A DNA stretch of 64,000 nt from [Streptosporangium] indianense (lineage in GTDB: Bacteria; Actinomycetota; Actinomycetes; Streptomycetales; Streptomycetaceae), in assembly GCF_021474405.1 (NCBI RefSeq), contig NZ_JAKEIO010000004.1:1-64000 (forward strand), given 5' to 3'. A program made the translations under genes and the position numbers. Numbering within the stretch: the first letter of the stretch is position 1; the number at the start of each line of letters is the position of its first letter. Shown here one piece after another: positions 1-7,586 of this stretch. The notes below the pieces were generated by a model. It made no database searches. It was not told the origin of the DNA and saw only the letters and a program-made list of their open reading frames with translations.

Positions 1-1833
1 GCCCACCCGGTGCCGCTTGCGCAGCCGTCCGCCCAGTCGGCCAGGACCTCGGCGCCCTGGACGGCCCCCGCCCCGACACGGACGGCGACCCCATCCGCAG
101 GGCCCGCCCGTCACCCCGCGACCTCATCGCGACGGCCCGGCACGAAGCCGACCGCCGCGCCCGCCGCCGACCCGCGTTACCCACACGGACCGCTGGTCGT
201 GCTGGACGGCGACGGCTCGGCGTACGGCGTCGACGGCCTCGTGCTCGACTGCCCCGCCACCTCCGTGCCGCAGCTGGTGGAGTGGACGCTGCGCGAGTCG
301 GGCCTCGGGGCGCCACGCCTGCACCGCAACGGCAAGGACGCCGACCCGCTGGTGGTGTTGACCCCGGCCGGCGCGGTGCGGTTGGGACTGCCCGAGCGTC
401 TGGAGGGCCACGAACAGCGTCGTTCGTTGCGCCTGCCCGCCGATCACCCGGTCGTCGTGCAGGTGCTGAAGGCGGGTTGGCAGCTGACGCAGCGTGGATT
501 CGGTCCCTGGGCCCGGATCTACCGCAAGGCCCAGGAAGGCCGGCGGCAGTGCGTGCAGTTGGCGGTCCTGTCGTGGGACGCCCTGGACGAGCGGTCGTGG
601 CCGGGTGTGACGCAGATGGAACCCGCCGACATCGCCCGGGTGCTCGGCGTCTACGCCCGGCGCGTCATCACCCCCCGCGGCAGTACCGCCGTGTCGGGCC
701 TGGAGTTGATGACGGCGCTGCGTCCGCCCACCCGCGCGGTCCGGGACGAGGCCACGGGCAACTGGGTGCCGGGCCACAACCCCGGTTCGCTCGGGACGGA
801 TCCGGTGGACCCGGCGCCGCCCGAGGCCACCCCGGAGCATCCCGTGGTCGTCGACTCCGGCTGGAGCGGAGGGTTCCTCGACGAGGAGGCCTACCAGTGG
901 GTGCGTGAGGTGGACCTGCTGAGCGACGAGGAGTGCCATCTGCCCTACGCGGTCGGCCTGGACCTCAACACCGCGTTCCTCGCGGCGGCCGCCCGGCTCA
1001 CGGTCGGGCTGTCGGGCCCGGTCCATTTCGTCGGCCCCCAGTTCAATCCGAAGATCCCCGGCTCCTGGCTCGTCGACCTGAGCCACGTCGAGCTGGACCC
1101 GCGCCTGCCCAGCCCCTTCACGCCGACCGGTGTACGGCCGTCCGGTCCCGCCTGGTACCAGACCCACACGGTCGCCTACGCCCAGGAACTGGGCTACAAC
1201 GTGCGGCCGCTGGAGGCCTACCTGCGCCGCGACACGGGCGCGTACCTGGACCCGTGGCACGACCGGCTGAAGAGCGCCTACCTCGACACCCTCGCCGACC
1301 TGGGCGTCACCCGTGACCTGGACGACCGGCAGTTCCTGATGGCGATGGAGCGGTACAAGGACGCCGACCCCGCCCTGGCCGCCGTCCTCGCCGCGATCAA
1401 GGCCACGGTCAAGGGCGGTATCGGCAAGCTTCGTGAGCGCCCGCAGGGACGCCACTACAAGCAGGGGGAGCGGTGGCCGGCTCTGGAACGGCCGACCTGG
1501 CGCCCGGACATCCGCGCGGCCGTCATCTCCAAGGCGCGGGTCAACATGCACCGCAAGCTGCTGAACATGGCCAAGCTGACGGGCCGGTACCCGCTCGCGG
1601 TGCTGTCCGACTGCGTCGTCTACCCGAGCCCCGGCCCCTCGCCGCTGGACTTCCTCCCCTACGCGGCCTCCGGCAAGGCCCAGCCCGGCGGCTTCCGTCT
1701 CGGACCCGCCCCGGGCCTGGCGAAGCCCGAAGGCGTCCAGGAGATGCTCTGGGCGGTCGACCTGATGGAGAAGGGCCTGAACCCCGCCCGCCACGTCAAG
1801 GGCGGCGACGCCGTCCTGGACGAAGGCGAGTAG
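1..1833 (+). CDS. tap: Telomere-associated protein Tap, 5' partial
   Basis: Tap binds the single-stranded 3' overhang of Streptomyces telomeres and recruits the terminal protein Tpg so that the ends can be patched. The frame is open to the left edge, and about 610 residues are visible against roughly 740 in known Tap proteins, so the true start lies outside; the GTG at 10 is only the first in-frame start codon. Recognition rests on overall resemblance and on tpg following 27 bp downstream. The first 60 visible residues are Pro/Ala/Arg-rich. Numbering from GTG 10, three motifs recall a family-B polymerase palm: DLNTAF at 318 (motif A), KATVKGGIGKL at 464 (motif B) and LSDCVVY with Asp534 (motif C, second Asp replaced by Val). 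The polymerase reading is inference; the Tap assignment is strong. Confidence 0.88.
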   Translation, partial: AHPVPLAQPSAQSARTSAPWTAPAPTRTATPSAGPARHPATSSRRPGTKPTAAPAADPRYPHGPLVVLDGDGSAYGVDGLVLDCPATSVPQLVEWTLRESGLGAPRLHRNGKDADPLVVLTPAGAVRLGLPERLEGHEQRRSLRLPADHPVVVQVLKAGWQLTQRGFGPWARIYRKAQEGRRQCVQLAVLSWDALDERSWPGVTQMEPADIARVLGVYARRVITPRGSTAVSGLELMTALRPPTRAVRDEATGNWVPGHNPGSLGTDPVDPAPPEATPEHPVVVDSGWSGGFLDEEAYQWVREVDLLSDEECHLPYAVGLDLNTAFLAAAARLTVGLSGPVHFVGPQFNPKIPGSWLVDLSHVELDPRLPSPFTPTGVRPSGPAWYQTHTVAYAQELGYNVRPLEAYLRRDTGAYLDPWHDRLKSAYLDTLADLGVTRDLDDRQFLMAMERYKDADPALAAVLAAIKATVKGGIGKLRERPQGRHYKQGERWPALERPTWRPDIRAAVISKARVNMHRKLLNMAKLTGRYPLAVLSDCVVYPSPGPSPLDFLPYAASGKAQPGGFRLGPAPGLAKPEGVQEMLWAVDLMEKGLNPARHVKGGDAVLDEGE

Positions 1834-1860
1834 CGCCGACCTGCGAGAGGAACGCACGCC

Positions 1861-2418
1861 GTGGGAGAGATCGACGACGCCATCGAGCGCGCCGACCAGG
1901 AGGCCTTCACCCGCACTCCGCCGAAGACCCTCAAGGGCCGCATCAACTTCCTGCTGAGGCAGCTGAAGACGACCCGGGCCGTCGCGGCGGAACTGGGGGT
2001 CAGTCAGCGGTCCGTGGAGCGCTACCGCACGGGCGAGCGCAAGCGCCCACCGGAGGACATCCAGCGGCGGATCGATGCCGCCGTCCGGTCCCGGTGGCAG
2101 CCCCAGGTCCGCAGACGCCGACGCAAGGAGGCCGCCGCCAGAGGTGGGATCACAGTGGAGACGAGAGCACGTTTCGGCTACACGGCGCCGATCGGCACCA
2201 CCGACGACGGCCGCTTCCGCCGCCTCACCGTGCACCTTCCCCCGGCGTACGCGCAGCAGTTGTTCGACGCCCGTGAAGCAGGCGCCGACGACCGGCAACT
2301 GCGTCAGATCATCGCCGACGGCTTCAAGGAGACCTATTTCCAGGACGGCGGAACCCGCGCCCCCGGCCTCTCGGACGTCGCCATCAACGACATCGACTAC
2401 ATCGACCTCGACTACTGA
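1861..2418 (+). CDS. tpg: Telomere terminal protein Tpg
   Basis: Tpg becomes covalently linked to the 5' ends of linear Streptomyces replicons and acts as the protein primer for end patching. The 185-residue length is the family size. A helix-turn-helix lies at about 38-60 (AAELGVSQRSVERYRTGE), followed by a basic run RRRRRK at 84-89. The conserved core FGYTAPIGTTDD at 105-116 includes Thr114, the residue reported as the deoxynucleotide acceptor in the S. lividans protein. The C-terminus is acidic (DIDYIDLDY). The GTG start at 1861 follows a GAGAGGAACG ribosome site and lies 27 bp after tap, so the two are probably one operon. All key residues are intact, which suggests a functional copy. Confidence 0.95.
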   Translation: MGEIDDAIERADQEAFTRTPPKTLKGRINFLLRQLKTTRAVAAELGVSQRSVERYRTGERKRPPEDIQRRIDAAVRSRWQPQVRRRRRKEAAARGGITVETRARFGYTAPIGTTDDGRFRRLTVHLPPAYAQQLFDAREAGADDRQLRQIIADGFKETYFQDGGTRAPGLSDVAINDIDYIDLDY

Positions 2419-2482
2419 ACCCGGTCGGCCCGGCCGTGGAGGTGACCCTGCCGGTTCCCACCCCTCGGTGCAGAAGGCCGCG

Positions 2483-3076
2483 CTAGCGGCGGGTGAGGCG
2501 GGTGAGGGTGACCCCGTTGGGGAACGCGGTGCGCTCGGCGACATCGAAGACGGTGGGGTCGAAATCGCCCTCCACCACCGGGATGCCGCTCCCGGCGACG
2601 ACCGGATAGGTCTTGATCAGCAGCTCGTCGATCTCGGGGAACAGGCTGCCCGCGAGCCGGCCCCCACCGCACAGCCAGATGTCCTGGCCCGCGCCGCTCT
2701 CACCCTTGAGTTCGCGGACGAGACCGAGCGGGTCGCCCGCCACGACGGTGACGGCCGGGTCGGTGTCCGGCTTGAGAGTGCTCGACACGACGTACTGGCG
2801 CAGGTGCGTGTAAGGGCTGGTGACGCCGTTGTCGAGGGAGAGGCGGTACGTGCCGAGGCCCATGACGACGGTGTCGAAACGCCGGTTGGGGGCCTTCGCC
2901 AAGCCCACGGCCGTGCGGTAGGCGGTCGGGACGGTTTCCGGATACAGGGCGTTCACCCAGGTCGAGTAGGCGGCGGCCTGCTGTTCGTCGCCCTGGGGGA
3001 AGAAGCCGAACTCGCCGCCGGGGCCGGCGATACGGCCGTCGAGCGTGACGCCGATGTAATAGACGAGCTTTCGCAC
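2483..3076 (-). CDS. RibD C-terminal/dihydrofolate reductase-like protein
   Basis: A 197-residue cytosolic protein of the RibD_C/dihydrofolate reductase superfamily, probably an NADPH-dependent reductase of unknown substrate. The N-terminus RKLVYYIGVTLDGRIAG is the family opening; VVMGLGTYRLSL at mid-protein and DIWLCGGGRLAGSL near residue 140 match the nucleotide-binding elements. GTG at 3076 was chosen because GGGGGA lies 5 bases upstream and the family begins at this methionine; the open frame runs further upstream but overlaps the divergent regulator. It is divergent from a TetR gene, whose start is 82 bp away, a common regulator/target arrangement. It converges on tpg. Confidence 0.82.
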   Translation of the reverse strand: MRKLVYYIGVTLDGRIAGPGGEFGFFPQGDEQQAAAYSTWVNALYPETVPTAYRTAVGLAKAPNRRFDTVVMGLGTYRLSLDNGVTSPYTHLRQYVVSSTLKPDTDPAVTVVAGDPLGLVRELKGESGAGQDIWLCGGGRLAGSLFPEIDELLIKTYPVVAGSGIPVVEGDFDPTVFDVAERTAFPNGVTLTRLTRR

Positions 3077-3106
3077 AGTGATCCCCCATGTGAAGCGCAT
3101 GCTTGC

Positions 3107-3142
3107 AGTACTCTGGGTGCAGTGGTCTGAACGTAGTACTAC
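3107..3142. promoter_or_regulatory. Candidate TetR operator in divergent promoter
   Basis: The gap between the reductase and the TetR gene holds two AGTACT hexamers (3107-3112 and 3135-3140). The second sits in a perfect 10-bp palindrome, GTAGTACTAC, at 3133-3142. Palindromes this close to a TetR start are typical autoregulatory operators. The assignment to this regulator is inferred from position. Confidence 0.45.
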
Positions 3143-3158
3143 ACATGGAGTGGTGTCA

Positions 3159-3737
3159 ATGGTGAGGCGGAATGACCAGCGGCGCGCGGCTCTGGTCGAT
3201 GCGGCGATCGAGGTACTGGCTCGAGAAGGGGCGCGCGGCCTGACGTTCCGTGCCGTGGACGCTGAGGCTGCCGTCCCCGTCGGCACGGCATCCAACTACT
3301 TCGCCAACCGCGACGACTTGTTCACCCAGGCCGGCGCCCGGGTCTACGAGCGCCTCCAGCCCGACGAGGAGACGATCGCCCGACAGCGGGAGGCCGGCCG
3401 CGACCGAGAGACCTACGTCGGACTGATGCGTGAGCTCGTCGGCCGCGTCGCCGCCTTCCGCACCGGTTACCTGGCGCTGCTCGAACTGCGCCTGGAGGCC
3501 ACTCGCCGCCCCGAACTGCGGAAGGTCCTCACCGGGCGGGTCCGGGCCGACGTCGACGCCAACGTCGCCTACCACGAGGCGTCCGGGCTCCCGGGCGACG
3601 CCACGGCCGTCAAACTGCTCATGCTGACGCTGAACTGGCTGATCGTCGAGCAGCTCACCCTGCCGGACGTCTTCTCGGAGGCGGAGCGTGAGGCGCTGGT
3701 GACGGCCGCGGTGGAGCGCATCGTGACGGCGGAGTAG
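3159..3737 (+). CDS. TetR/AcrR family transcriptional regulator
   Basis: A 192-residue one-component repressor. The N-terminal helix-turn-helix spans about residues 7-52 (AAIEVLAREGARGLTFRAVDAEAAVPVGTASNYF contains the turn and recognition helix). The remainder is an all-helical ligand-binding and dimer domain of no recognised subclass. ATG at 3159 is preceded by GGAG with 8-base spacing; a longer open frame upstream lacks a ribosome site and would cover the promoter. The divergent RibD/DHFR-like gene and the palindrome between them suggest it controls both transcripts. The inducer cannot be predicted. Confidence 0.88.
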   Translation: MVRRNDQRRAALVDAAIEVLAREGARGLTFRAVDAEAAVPVGTASNYFANRDDLFTQAGARVYERLQPDEETIARQREAGRDRETYVGLMRELVGRVAAFRTGYLALLELRLEATRRPELRKVLTGRVRADVDANVAYHEASGLPGDATAVKLLMLTLNWLIVEQLTLPDVFSEAEREALVTAAVERIVTAE

Positions 3738-3824
3738 GTGCCACGCGTCCGCGGGGCGCGCGGAGGCCGACACCCCGAGGGGCCCGGGCGGGTTCTCGGC
3801 TGGCCCGGGTGGTTCGCGGCGGTC

Positions 3825-4337
3825 CTACAGCATCTGGCGGCCGGCCGCGGATCCGCCGGGGTCGTCGGCGAGCATGACGTCGGCGGTCACGCGCTTTCCG
3901 ACCGGCTCACGGTGAATCGCGAAGCCGACGCAGACCGCGGCCACGATCTCGAGGCCGTGCTGCCCGATCCGCCCGGGGTCGGGGGCGAGGATCGTCGGCA
4001 GCTCGGTGCCGCTGTCCCATACGCTGATCCGCACGGCCCCGCCCACCAGGTCCAGGGTCAGCAGGCAGGGGCCGGGAGCGTACTTGCGGGCGTTGGTGAC
4101 CAGCTCGCTGACGACGAGCTGCACCATGCCCATGGCCCGGCCGGACACCGGCATTCCGTGCTCGGACTGCACCCGGGTCAAGAAGGCGCGGGCCAGGTCC
4201 CGGGCCTCGGCGATCCCGGTGTCGTCGTCGAACGCCGCGGAGGCGGGGGCGACGCCGGTGGACACCGGATGGCGGCCGTTGCCTTCCACTTCCTGATCCG
4301 TGGAGTCCGCCGGGTTCTTCGAGTATTCGTACGACAC
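3825..4337 (-). CDS. RsbW-like ATP-binding (anti-sigma type) protein
   Basis: A 170-residue protein with a GHKL ATPase fold of the HATPase_c_2/RsbW type that Streptomyces encodes in large numbers, usually acting in partner-switching control of sigma factors or as a free-standing kinase domain. The N-box is visible as VQLVVSELVTNARKYAPG at about 76-93; the G1-type motif is VWDSGTELP near 111 and a GRIGQHGLEIV segment follows. About 40 N-terminal residues are low-complexity. No anti-anti-sigma or sigma gene is adjacent; the nearest related phosphatases are at 32.5-36.5 kb. ATG at 4337 is the only plausible start. Confidence 0.8.
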   Translation of the reverse strand: MSYEYSKNPADSTDQEVEGNGRHPVSTGVAPASAAFDDDTGIAEARDLARAFLTRVQSEHGMPVSGRAMGMVQLVVSELVTNARKYAPGPCLLTLDLVGGAVRISVWDSGTELPTILAPDPGRIGQHGLEIVAAVCVGFAIHREPVGKRVTADVMLADDPGGSAAGRQML

Positions 4338-4360
4338 GGGACGCGCGTACCCGCGAAGTG

Positions 4361-4438
4361 TCAGGTCATGCCACTGACCGGCCGACGACGGCGATCTTCC
4401 CCGGGTGGCATCATCCCGATGCCCCTGGTGATCGACAT
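4361..4438 (-). pseudogene. Possible remnant of the Xre-type partner of DUF2975
   Basis: DUF2975 genes are usually followed directly by a small helix-turn-helix gene of about 65-75 codons. Here the DUF2975 stop overlaps an ATG as TGATG, the usual coupling, but the following frame has only 25 codons. Its first residues (MSITRGIGMM) faintly resemble the start of such regulators, and the helix-turn-helix is absent. It is most simply a deletion remnant. A coincidental short frame cannot be excluded. Confidence 0.3.
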
Positions 4439-4929
4439 CAGACCACCTCGTTCAGCTCGGCCTGCATCTGCGAGGCCTCGACGTCGCGCGCGACGGCCTG
4501 GGCGAGCAGCATCCGCAGGACGAGCACGATGAGCGCGACCCCCAGGATGGCCAGGCCGATCCCGCCCATGATGACGGTGACGCCCGGGTCGGCCCGCTGA
4601 CCCGGCGCGTTGAGGACGGTGACCCCGAACCAGACCAGGGCCGCCAGCACGAGCGCGCCGATCACGACGTCCACGTACCGGAAGGCGGCGCGCGAGAACA
4701 CCGTCCTGCGCCGCACCATCGTCACCAGGCGCCATACGCAGACCAGGGCGGCCTGGGCCGACGCCAGGCCCAGGATCGTGATCACCCGCAGCGGGGTCAG
4801 CGGGAGCGACCCGTCCTCCGGATCGCTCCCGCTGACCAGCGCCCCCGCCATCGACGCCTGTACGAGCACGGTGCCGACGAGCAGCACCACGAGCACGGCG
4901 CGCAGCGCGCACAGCGTCAGCTTCCCCAT
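4438..4929 (-). CDS. DUF2975 family membrane protein
   Basis: A 163-residue integral membrane protein with four predicted hydrophobic segments at roughly residues 7-32, 46-66, 86-106 and 122-145. Segment order and length match the DUF2975 family, whose function is unknown and which normally pairs with a small Xre-type regulator. ATG at 4929 (MGKLTLCALRAVL) was chosen over upstream frame extension because it opens the first membrane segment and lies after a GGGGGATGG stretch. The regulator partner is missing or decayed just downstream, which is unusual for this gene pair. Confidence 0.78.
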   Translation of the reverse strand: MGKLTLCALRAVLVVLLVGTVLVQASMAGALVSGSDPEDGSLPLTPLRVITILGLASAQAALVCVWRLVTMVRRRTVFSRAAFRYVDVVIGALVLAALVWFGVTVLNAPGQRADPGVTVIMGGIGLAILGVALIVLVLRMLLAQAVARDVEASQMQAELNEVV

Positions 4930-5027
4930 GATCCATCCCCCAATCGACTTACGATGGGAAATTATCGAATGTCGATAGGTGACGCAAGGTGAGAGGCGCA
5001 AGGTGTGAGGTGGGGGTACGGCTGTTG

Positions 5028-5393
5028 CTAGAAGGTGAGGTTCCAGGCGTCGATCCGCCCGGTGTCCTGCGTCGCGATGTCGCGGACGCGGAGCTTCCAC
5101 GTCCCGGACGCGGTCTCGGACGAGGCGTCGACCGTGTACGTCTTCACCACGTCGTCCGCACTGTCACCGTCGGCGAAGTCCTCCAAGGGGTAGACCGATC
5201 CGTCGGGCGCGACGAGCGACAGCACCAGGTCACCGCGGTAGGTGTGCTTGACGTCCACACCGACCTTCAACGCGGCCGGGGCGTTGCCCGCCACGCCGGT
5301 CACGGAGATCTGCGACTCCGCCGTGGCGTTGTCGGCGACGGTGACGTCGGTGGTGTTCTCGAAGTACCGCCCGGGCTGCGGCGGGGTGCCGCC
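5028..5393 (-). pseudogene. Proprotein convertase P-domain fragment (protease C-terminus)
   Basis: The frame encodes a nearly complete P/Homo B domain: YFENTTDVTVADN, then HTYRGDLVLSLVAPDG, then GTWKLRVRDIATQDTGRIDAWNLTF ending at the stop. In Streptomyces this domain is the C-terminal module of secreted subtilisin-like or trypsin-like proteases, and the linker residues TPPQPG before it fit that. No catalytic domain, signal peptide or start codon precedes it; upstream the sequence changes abruptly to a TPR coding fragment in another frame. It is therefore the broken 3' end of a secreted protease gene. Confidence 0.75.
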
Positions 5394-5712
5394 GATCGCC
5401 TCTGATGGCGACCGAGGTGGCGCAACGCGAGGGCCAGGTTGTTGCGGCTGGCCAGGGTGTCGGGGTGGTCCGGACCAAGAGTTCGTTCGGAGTCGGTGAG
5501 AGTTCGGCGAAGGAGGTCGGCGGCCTCTTGGTGCCGGCCGAGGTGGTCCAGGGCGAGGGCCAGGTTGTTGCGGCCCGTAAGGGTGTCGGGGTGGTCGGGG
5601 CCGAGGACGTCTTCGTAGTACGTGAGGGTCCGGCGAAGGAGGTCGGCGGCTTCCGGGTACTGGCCGAGGTCGATAAGAGCGAGGGCCAGGTTCCATGGAT
5701 CGCGTCGGCGGT
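5394..5712 (-). pseudogene. TPR-repeat protein fragment (Kinesin light chain type)
   Basis: Two and a half tetratricopeptide repeats are readable: NLALALIDLGQYPEAADLLR, then YYEDVLGPDHPDTLTGRNNL and a second copy with SERTLGPDHPDTLASRNNL. This is the C-terminal repeat region of large Streptomyces NB-ARC/FxSxx-COOH-type TPR proteins. Both ends are cut: the left end joins a P-domain fragment near 5394 in a different frame, and the right end stops near 5712 without an upstream ATPase domain. It is a recombination remnant. The near-identical repeats could themselves have been the crossover substrate. Confidence 0.7.
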
Positions 5713-5772
5713 TCCCCCGTTTCCTGGGGGCGCGCCTGTTGTGGCCGCGTCGATTCAAGGGGGGTCTTCCAC

Positions 5773-5961
5773 ATGTCCGGCACCCGGATGATCTGGCTGG
5801 CACTGATGCTGCAACTCGCAGTCGTCGTGGGCCTGGGTGGTGGTCTGCTCGCCCGGCTCGACGGTGCGACGCCCGCACACGCCGTGTTGGTCGGTGCCGG
5901 CGCGTTCTCCGGCACCATGCTGCTGCTGTTGACCATGGCGAGCTTCCTCGAACGCCGATAG
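5773..5961 (+). CDS. Small two-helix membrane protein
   Basis: A 62-residue protein made of two hydrophobic helices (about residues 5-27 and 36-57) and a short basic end (ERR). ATG at 5773 gives MSGTRMIWLAL, a natural membrane-protein start; the ribosome site is the weak GGGGTC. Function is unknown. It stands alone between the gene fragments at 5.0-5.7 kb and the NlpC/P60-like gene. Moderate confidence because small frames are common in GC-rich DNA, but the clean hydrophobic pattern supports it. Confidence 0.55.
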   Translation: MSGTRMIWLALMLQLAVVVGLGGGLLARLDGATPAHAVLVGAGAFSGTMLLLLTMASFLERR

Positions 5962-6211
5962 GGCGTCACGCGCGGGCTCCAGGGCGGTTACAGAACGTCT
6001 CGGTGGCGCGGCGGGAGGGGTGAAGGTCACAGAAGCATATAGGGCATTCACGACTTCGATCTTCACGGAAGGCTCACAAGTTGGTTAAGTTGGTTACCGC
6101 GTGCACGACTTCTGCCGATGGACGGGTGGTTCTCGTGCGCTCTCGGACGGAAGGAGTGCCTCTCCATGGCGCTGGAACGAACCCCGCTCCCCGGAGTGAC
6201 CCCCTTGGCTG

Positions 6212-7495
6212 GTGCCCGCGTTGGCCAGTGAGAGCGAGGCGCCGAGCCCCGAGGAGGTCCGGCGGCGGGTCAACAACCTCTACGACCGGGCCGAGAGCGA
6301 TACGGGCACCTTCAACGCGACCCGCGCCCTCGCGATCCCGCGTCAACGGGGCGCGGCCGTCCAAAGCCGGTCCGAGGACGAGATGGAGCCGGCGGTCGGA
6401 AGCTTCGCCCGCCAGTGGTTCGACGCCGCCCGCGCCAAGTTCGGCCCGTCCGTGCCGGCCTGGCACGCGCAGCGAAAGGCGCCGGTCCGCCCCGACCGCG
6501 CGCCCCAGGAAGCACGTCCCGTGCGCCCCGCTGAGCGTCCCGAGGAACTCCGCGCCCTCGAAGCACCCAAGGCGTCCACCGGTGGTGCGCTGGAGCTGAC
6601 CGCCGGATCGGTCCCGGCCCCGGCCCCGGCCACCGAACTCCTCCCCGAGCTCCCCGGCCCGCGTACCGCAGAGGCTGCGGAGGGCGAGCTCCGGCCGGTC
6701 GCAAGCGCACCGGCAGCCGAGGCACCGTCGGCCTTCGACGGCGATGGGGCGCCGTGGTCGCTGTACGAGCCCGCACCAACGCCCGTACCGGCAGCGCCCG
6801 CACCCGGGCCCGCCTGGGAGTCCGGCCCACAGCCCACCGCGCCGTACGCCGCGTCTCCGTCACTCGACCCCACCGCCTTCTACAGCGACGGTCGTTCGGT
6901 CGAAGTGACCGCCCCCTACAGTGAGGTGGGCTTGCCCGACATCCCGGCACCGTGGCCGGCGGCGACCGCCCTGGCGGGGGCGGCCACAGAGCCGGTCACT
7001 GCATCCGCCCCTGCCGCACTGGCAGTTGCCGCCGCCCCGCCCGCCCCGGAAAGCCTCGCCGCGCACCAACCGCCCTCCACCACCTACACACCGGGCGACT
7101 TCGCCGGTTCCTGGCCGGTGCCGGCCGGCGGCCACAGCACACAGGCCGAGCGGGTCATCGTCTTCGCCCGGGCGCAGATCGGTCGGCCCTGCGTGTGGGG
7201 TGCGGTCGGGCCCGGCTCGTACGACGCCCCCGGGCTCACGCAGGCCGCGTGGAAGGCTGTCGGTGTCATGCTTCCCCGGAGCACCCAGGCCCAGTGGGGG
7301 GCCGGAGTGCAGGTCTCGCTCGCCGATGTCCAGGTCGGCGACCTGGTCTTCTTCCATGACGACCTCAGTCACGTCGGCATCTGGAGCGGCGACGGCATGA
7401 TGATCCACGCCCCGGGTCCGGGAGCGCTCATCTGTGAGGAGTCGGTGTTCTTCGCCGGCCAGGCGGCGATCAAGGGCGCGATCCGCCCGGTCTGA
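6212..7495 (+). CDS. NlpC/P60-like protein lacking the catalytic Cys; likely 5' frameshift
   Basis: The C-terminal 120 residues have the NlpC/P60 (C40 peptidase) fold signature: PCVWGAVGPGSYDAPGLTQAAW near 327-348, VQVGDLVFF, SHVGIW (His387) and MMIHAP (His399). The catalytic Cys, normally in YDCSGLTQ, is replaced by Ala339, so cell-wall endopeptidase activity is unlikely unless Cys327 substitutes. The middle (about 60-300) is a Pro/Ala-rich linker and no signal peptide is visible. The start is doubtful: the best ribosome site (GGAAGGAG, 6149-6156) serves an ATG at 6166 whose frame ends after 21 codons at 6231, overlapping this frame. One missing or extra base near 6205-6228 would join the two into one protein. 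GTG 6212 is the first start in the long frame. Confidence 0.75.
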   Translation: MPALASESEAPSPEEVRRRVNNLYDRAESDTGTFNATRALAIPRQRGAAVQSRSEDEMEPAVGSFARQWFDAARAKFGPSVPAWHAQRKAPVRPDRAPQEARPVRPAERPEELRALEAPKASTGGALELTAGSVPAPAPATELLPELPGPRTAEAAEGELRPVASAPAAEAPSAFDGDGAPWSLYEPAPTPVPAAPAPGPAWESGPQPTAPYAASPSLDPTAFYSDGRSVEVTAPYSEVGLPDIPAPWPAATALAGAATEPVTASAPAALAVAAAPPAPESLAAHQPPSTTYTPGDFAGSWPVPAGGHSTQAERVIVFARAQIGRPCVWGAVGPGSYDAPGLTQAAWKAVGVMLPRSTQAQWGAGVQVSLADVQVGDLVFFHDDLSHVGIWSGDGMMIHAPGPGALICEESVFFAGQAAIKGAIRPV

Positions 7496-7586
7496 CACCT
7501 GGCTTCGGCTGCCGACGGGCCTCGGGGGGAGAAGTGAGGGGCGAGATTCCGCCGTGTCCCTGAGGAAGCAGGGCACTTGAGGGCTC

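Noticed and set aside
282..1316. Additional plus-strand frames inside tap
   Set aside because: Alternative-frame shadows rich in Arg/Gly/Pro with no motifs.
124..2544. Long minus-strand frame of 806 codons opposite tap and tpg
   Set aside because: It is the antisense shadow of tap-tpg: composition is Gly/Arg/Val-rich with no family pattern, and the plus-strand genes are recognised.
6074..6100. TTGGTTAAGTTGGTTAC direct repeat as a possible attachment site or operator
   Set aside because: Only two short imperfect units, with no integrase, tRNA or second copy nearby.
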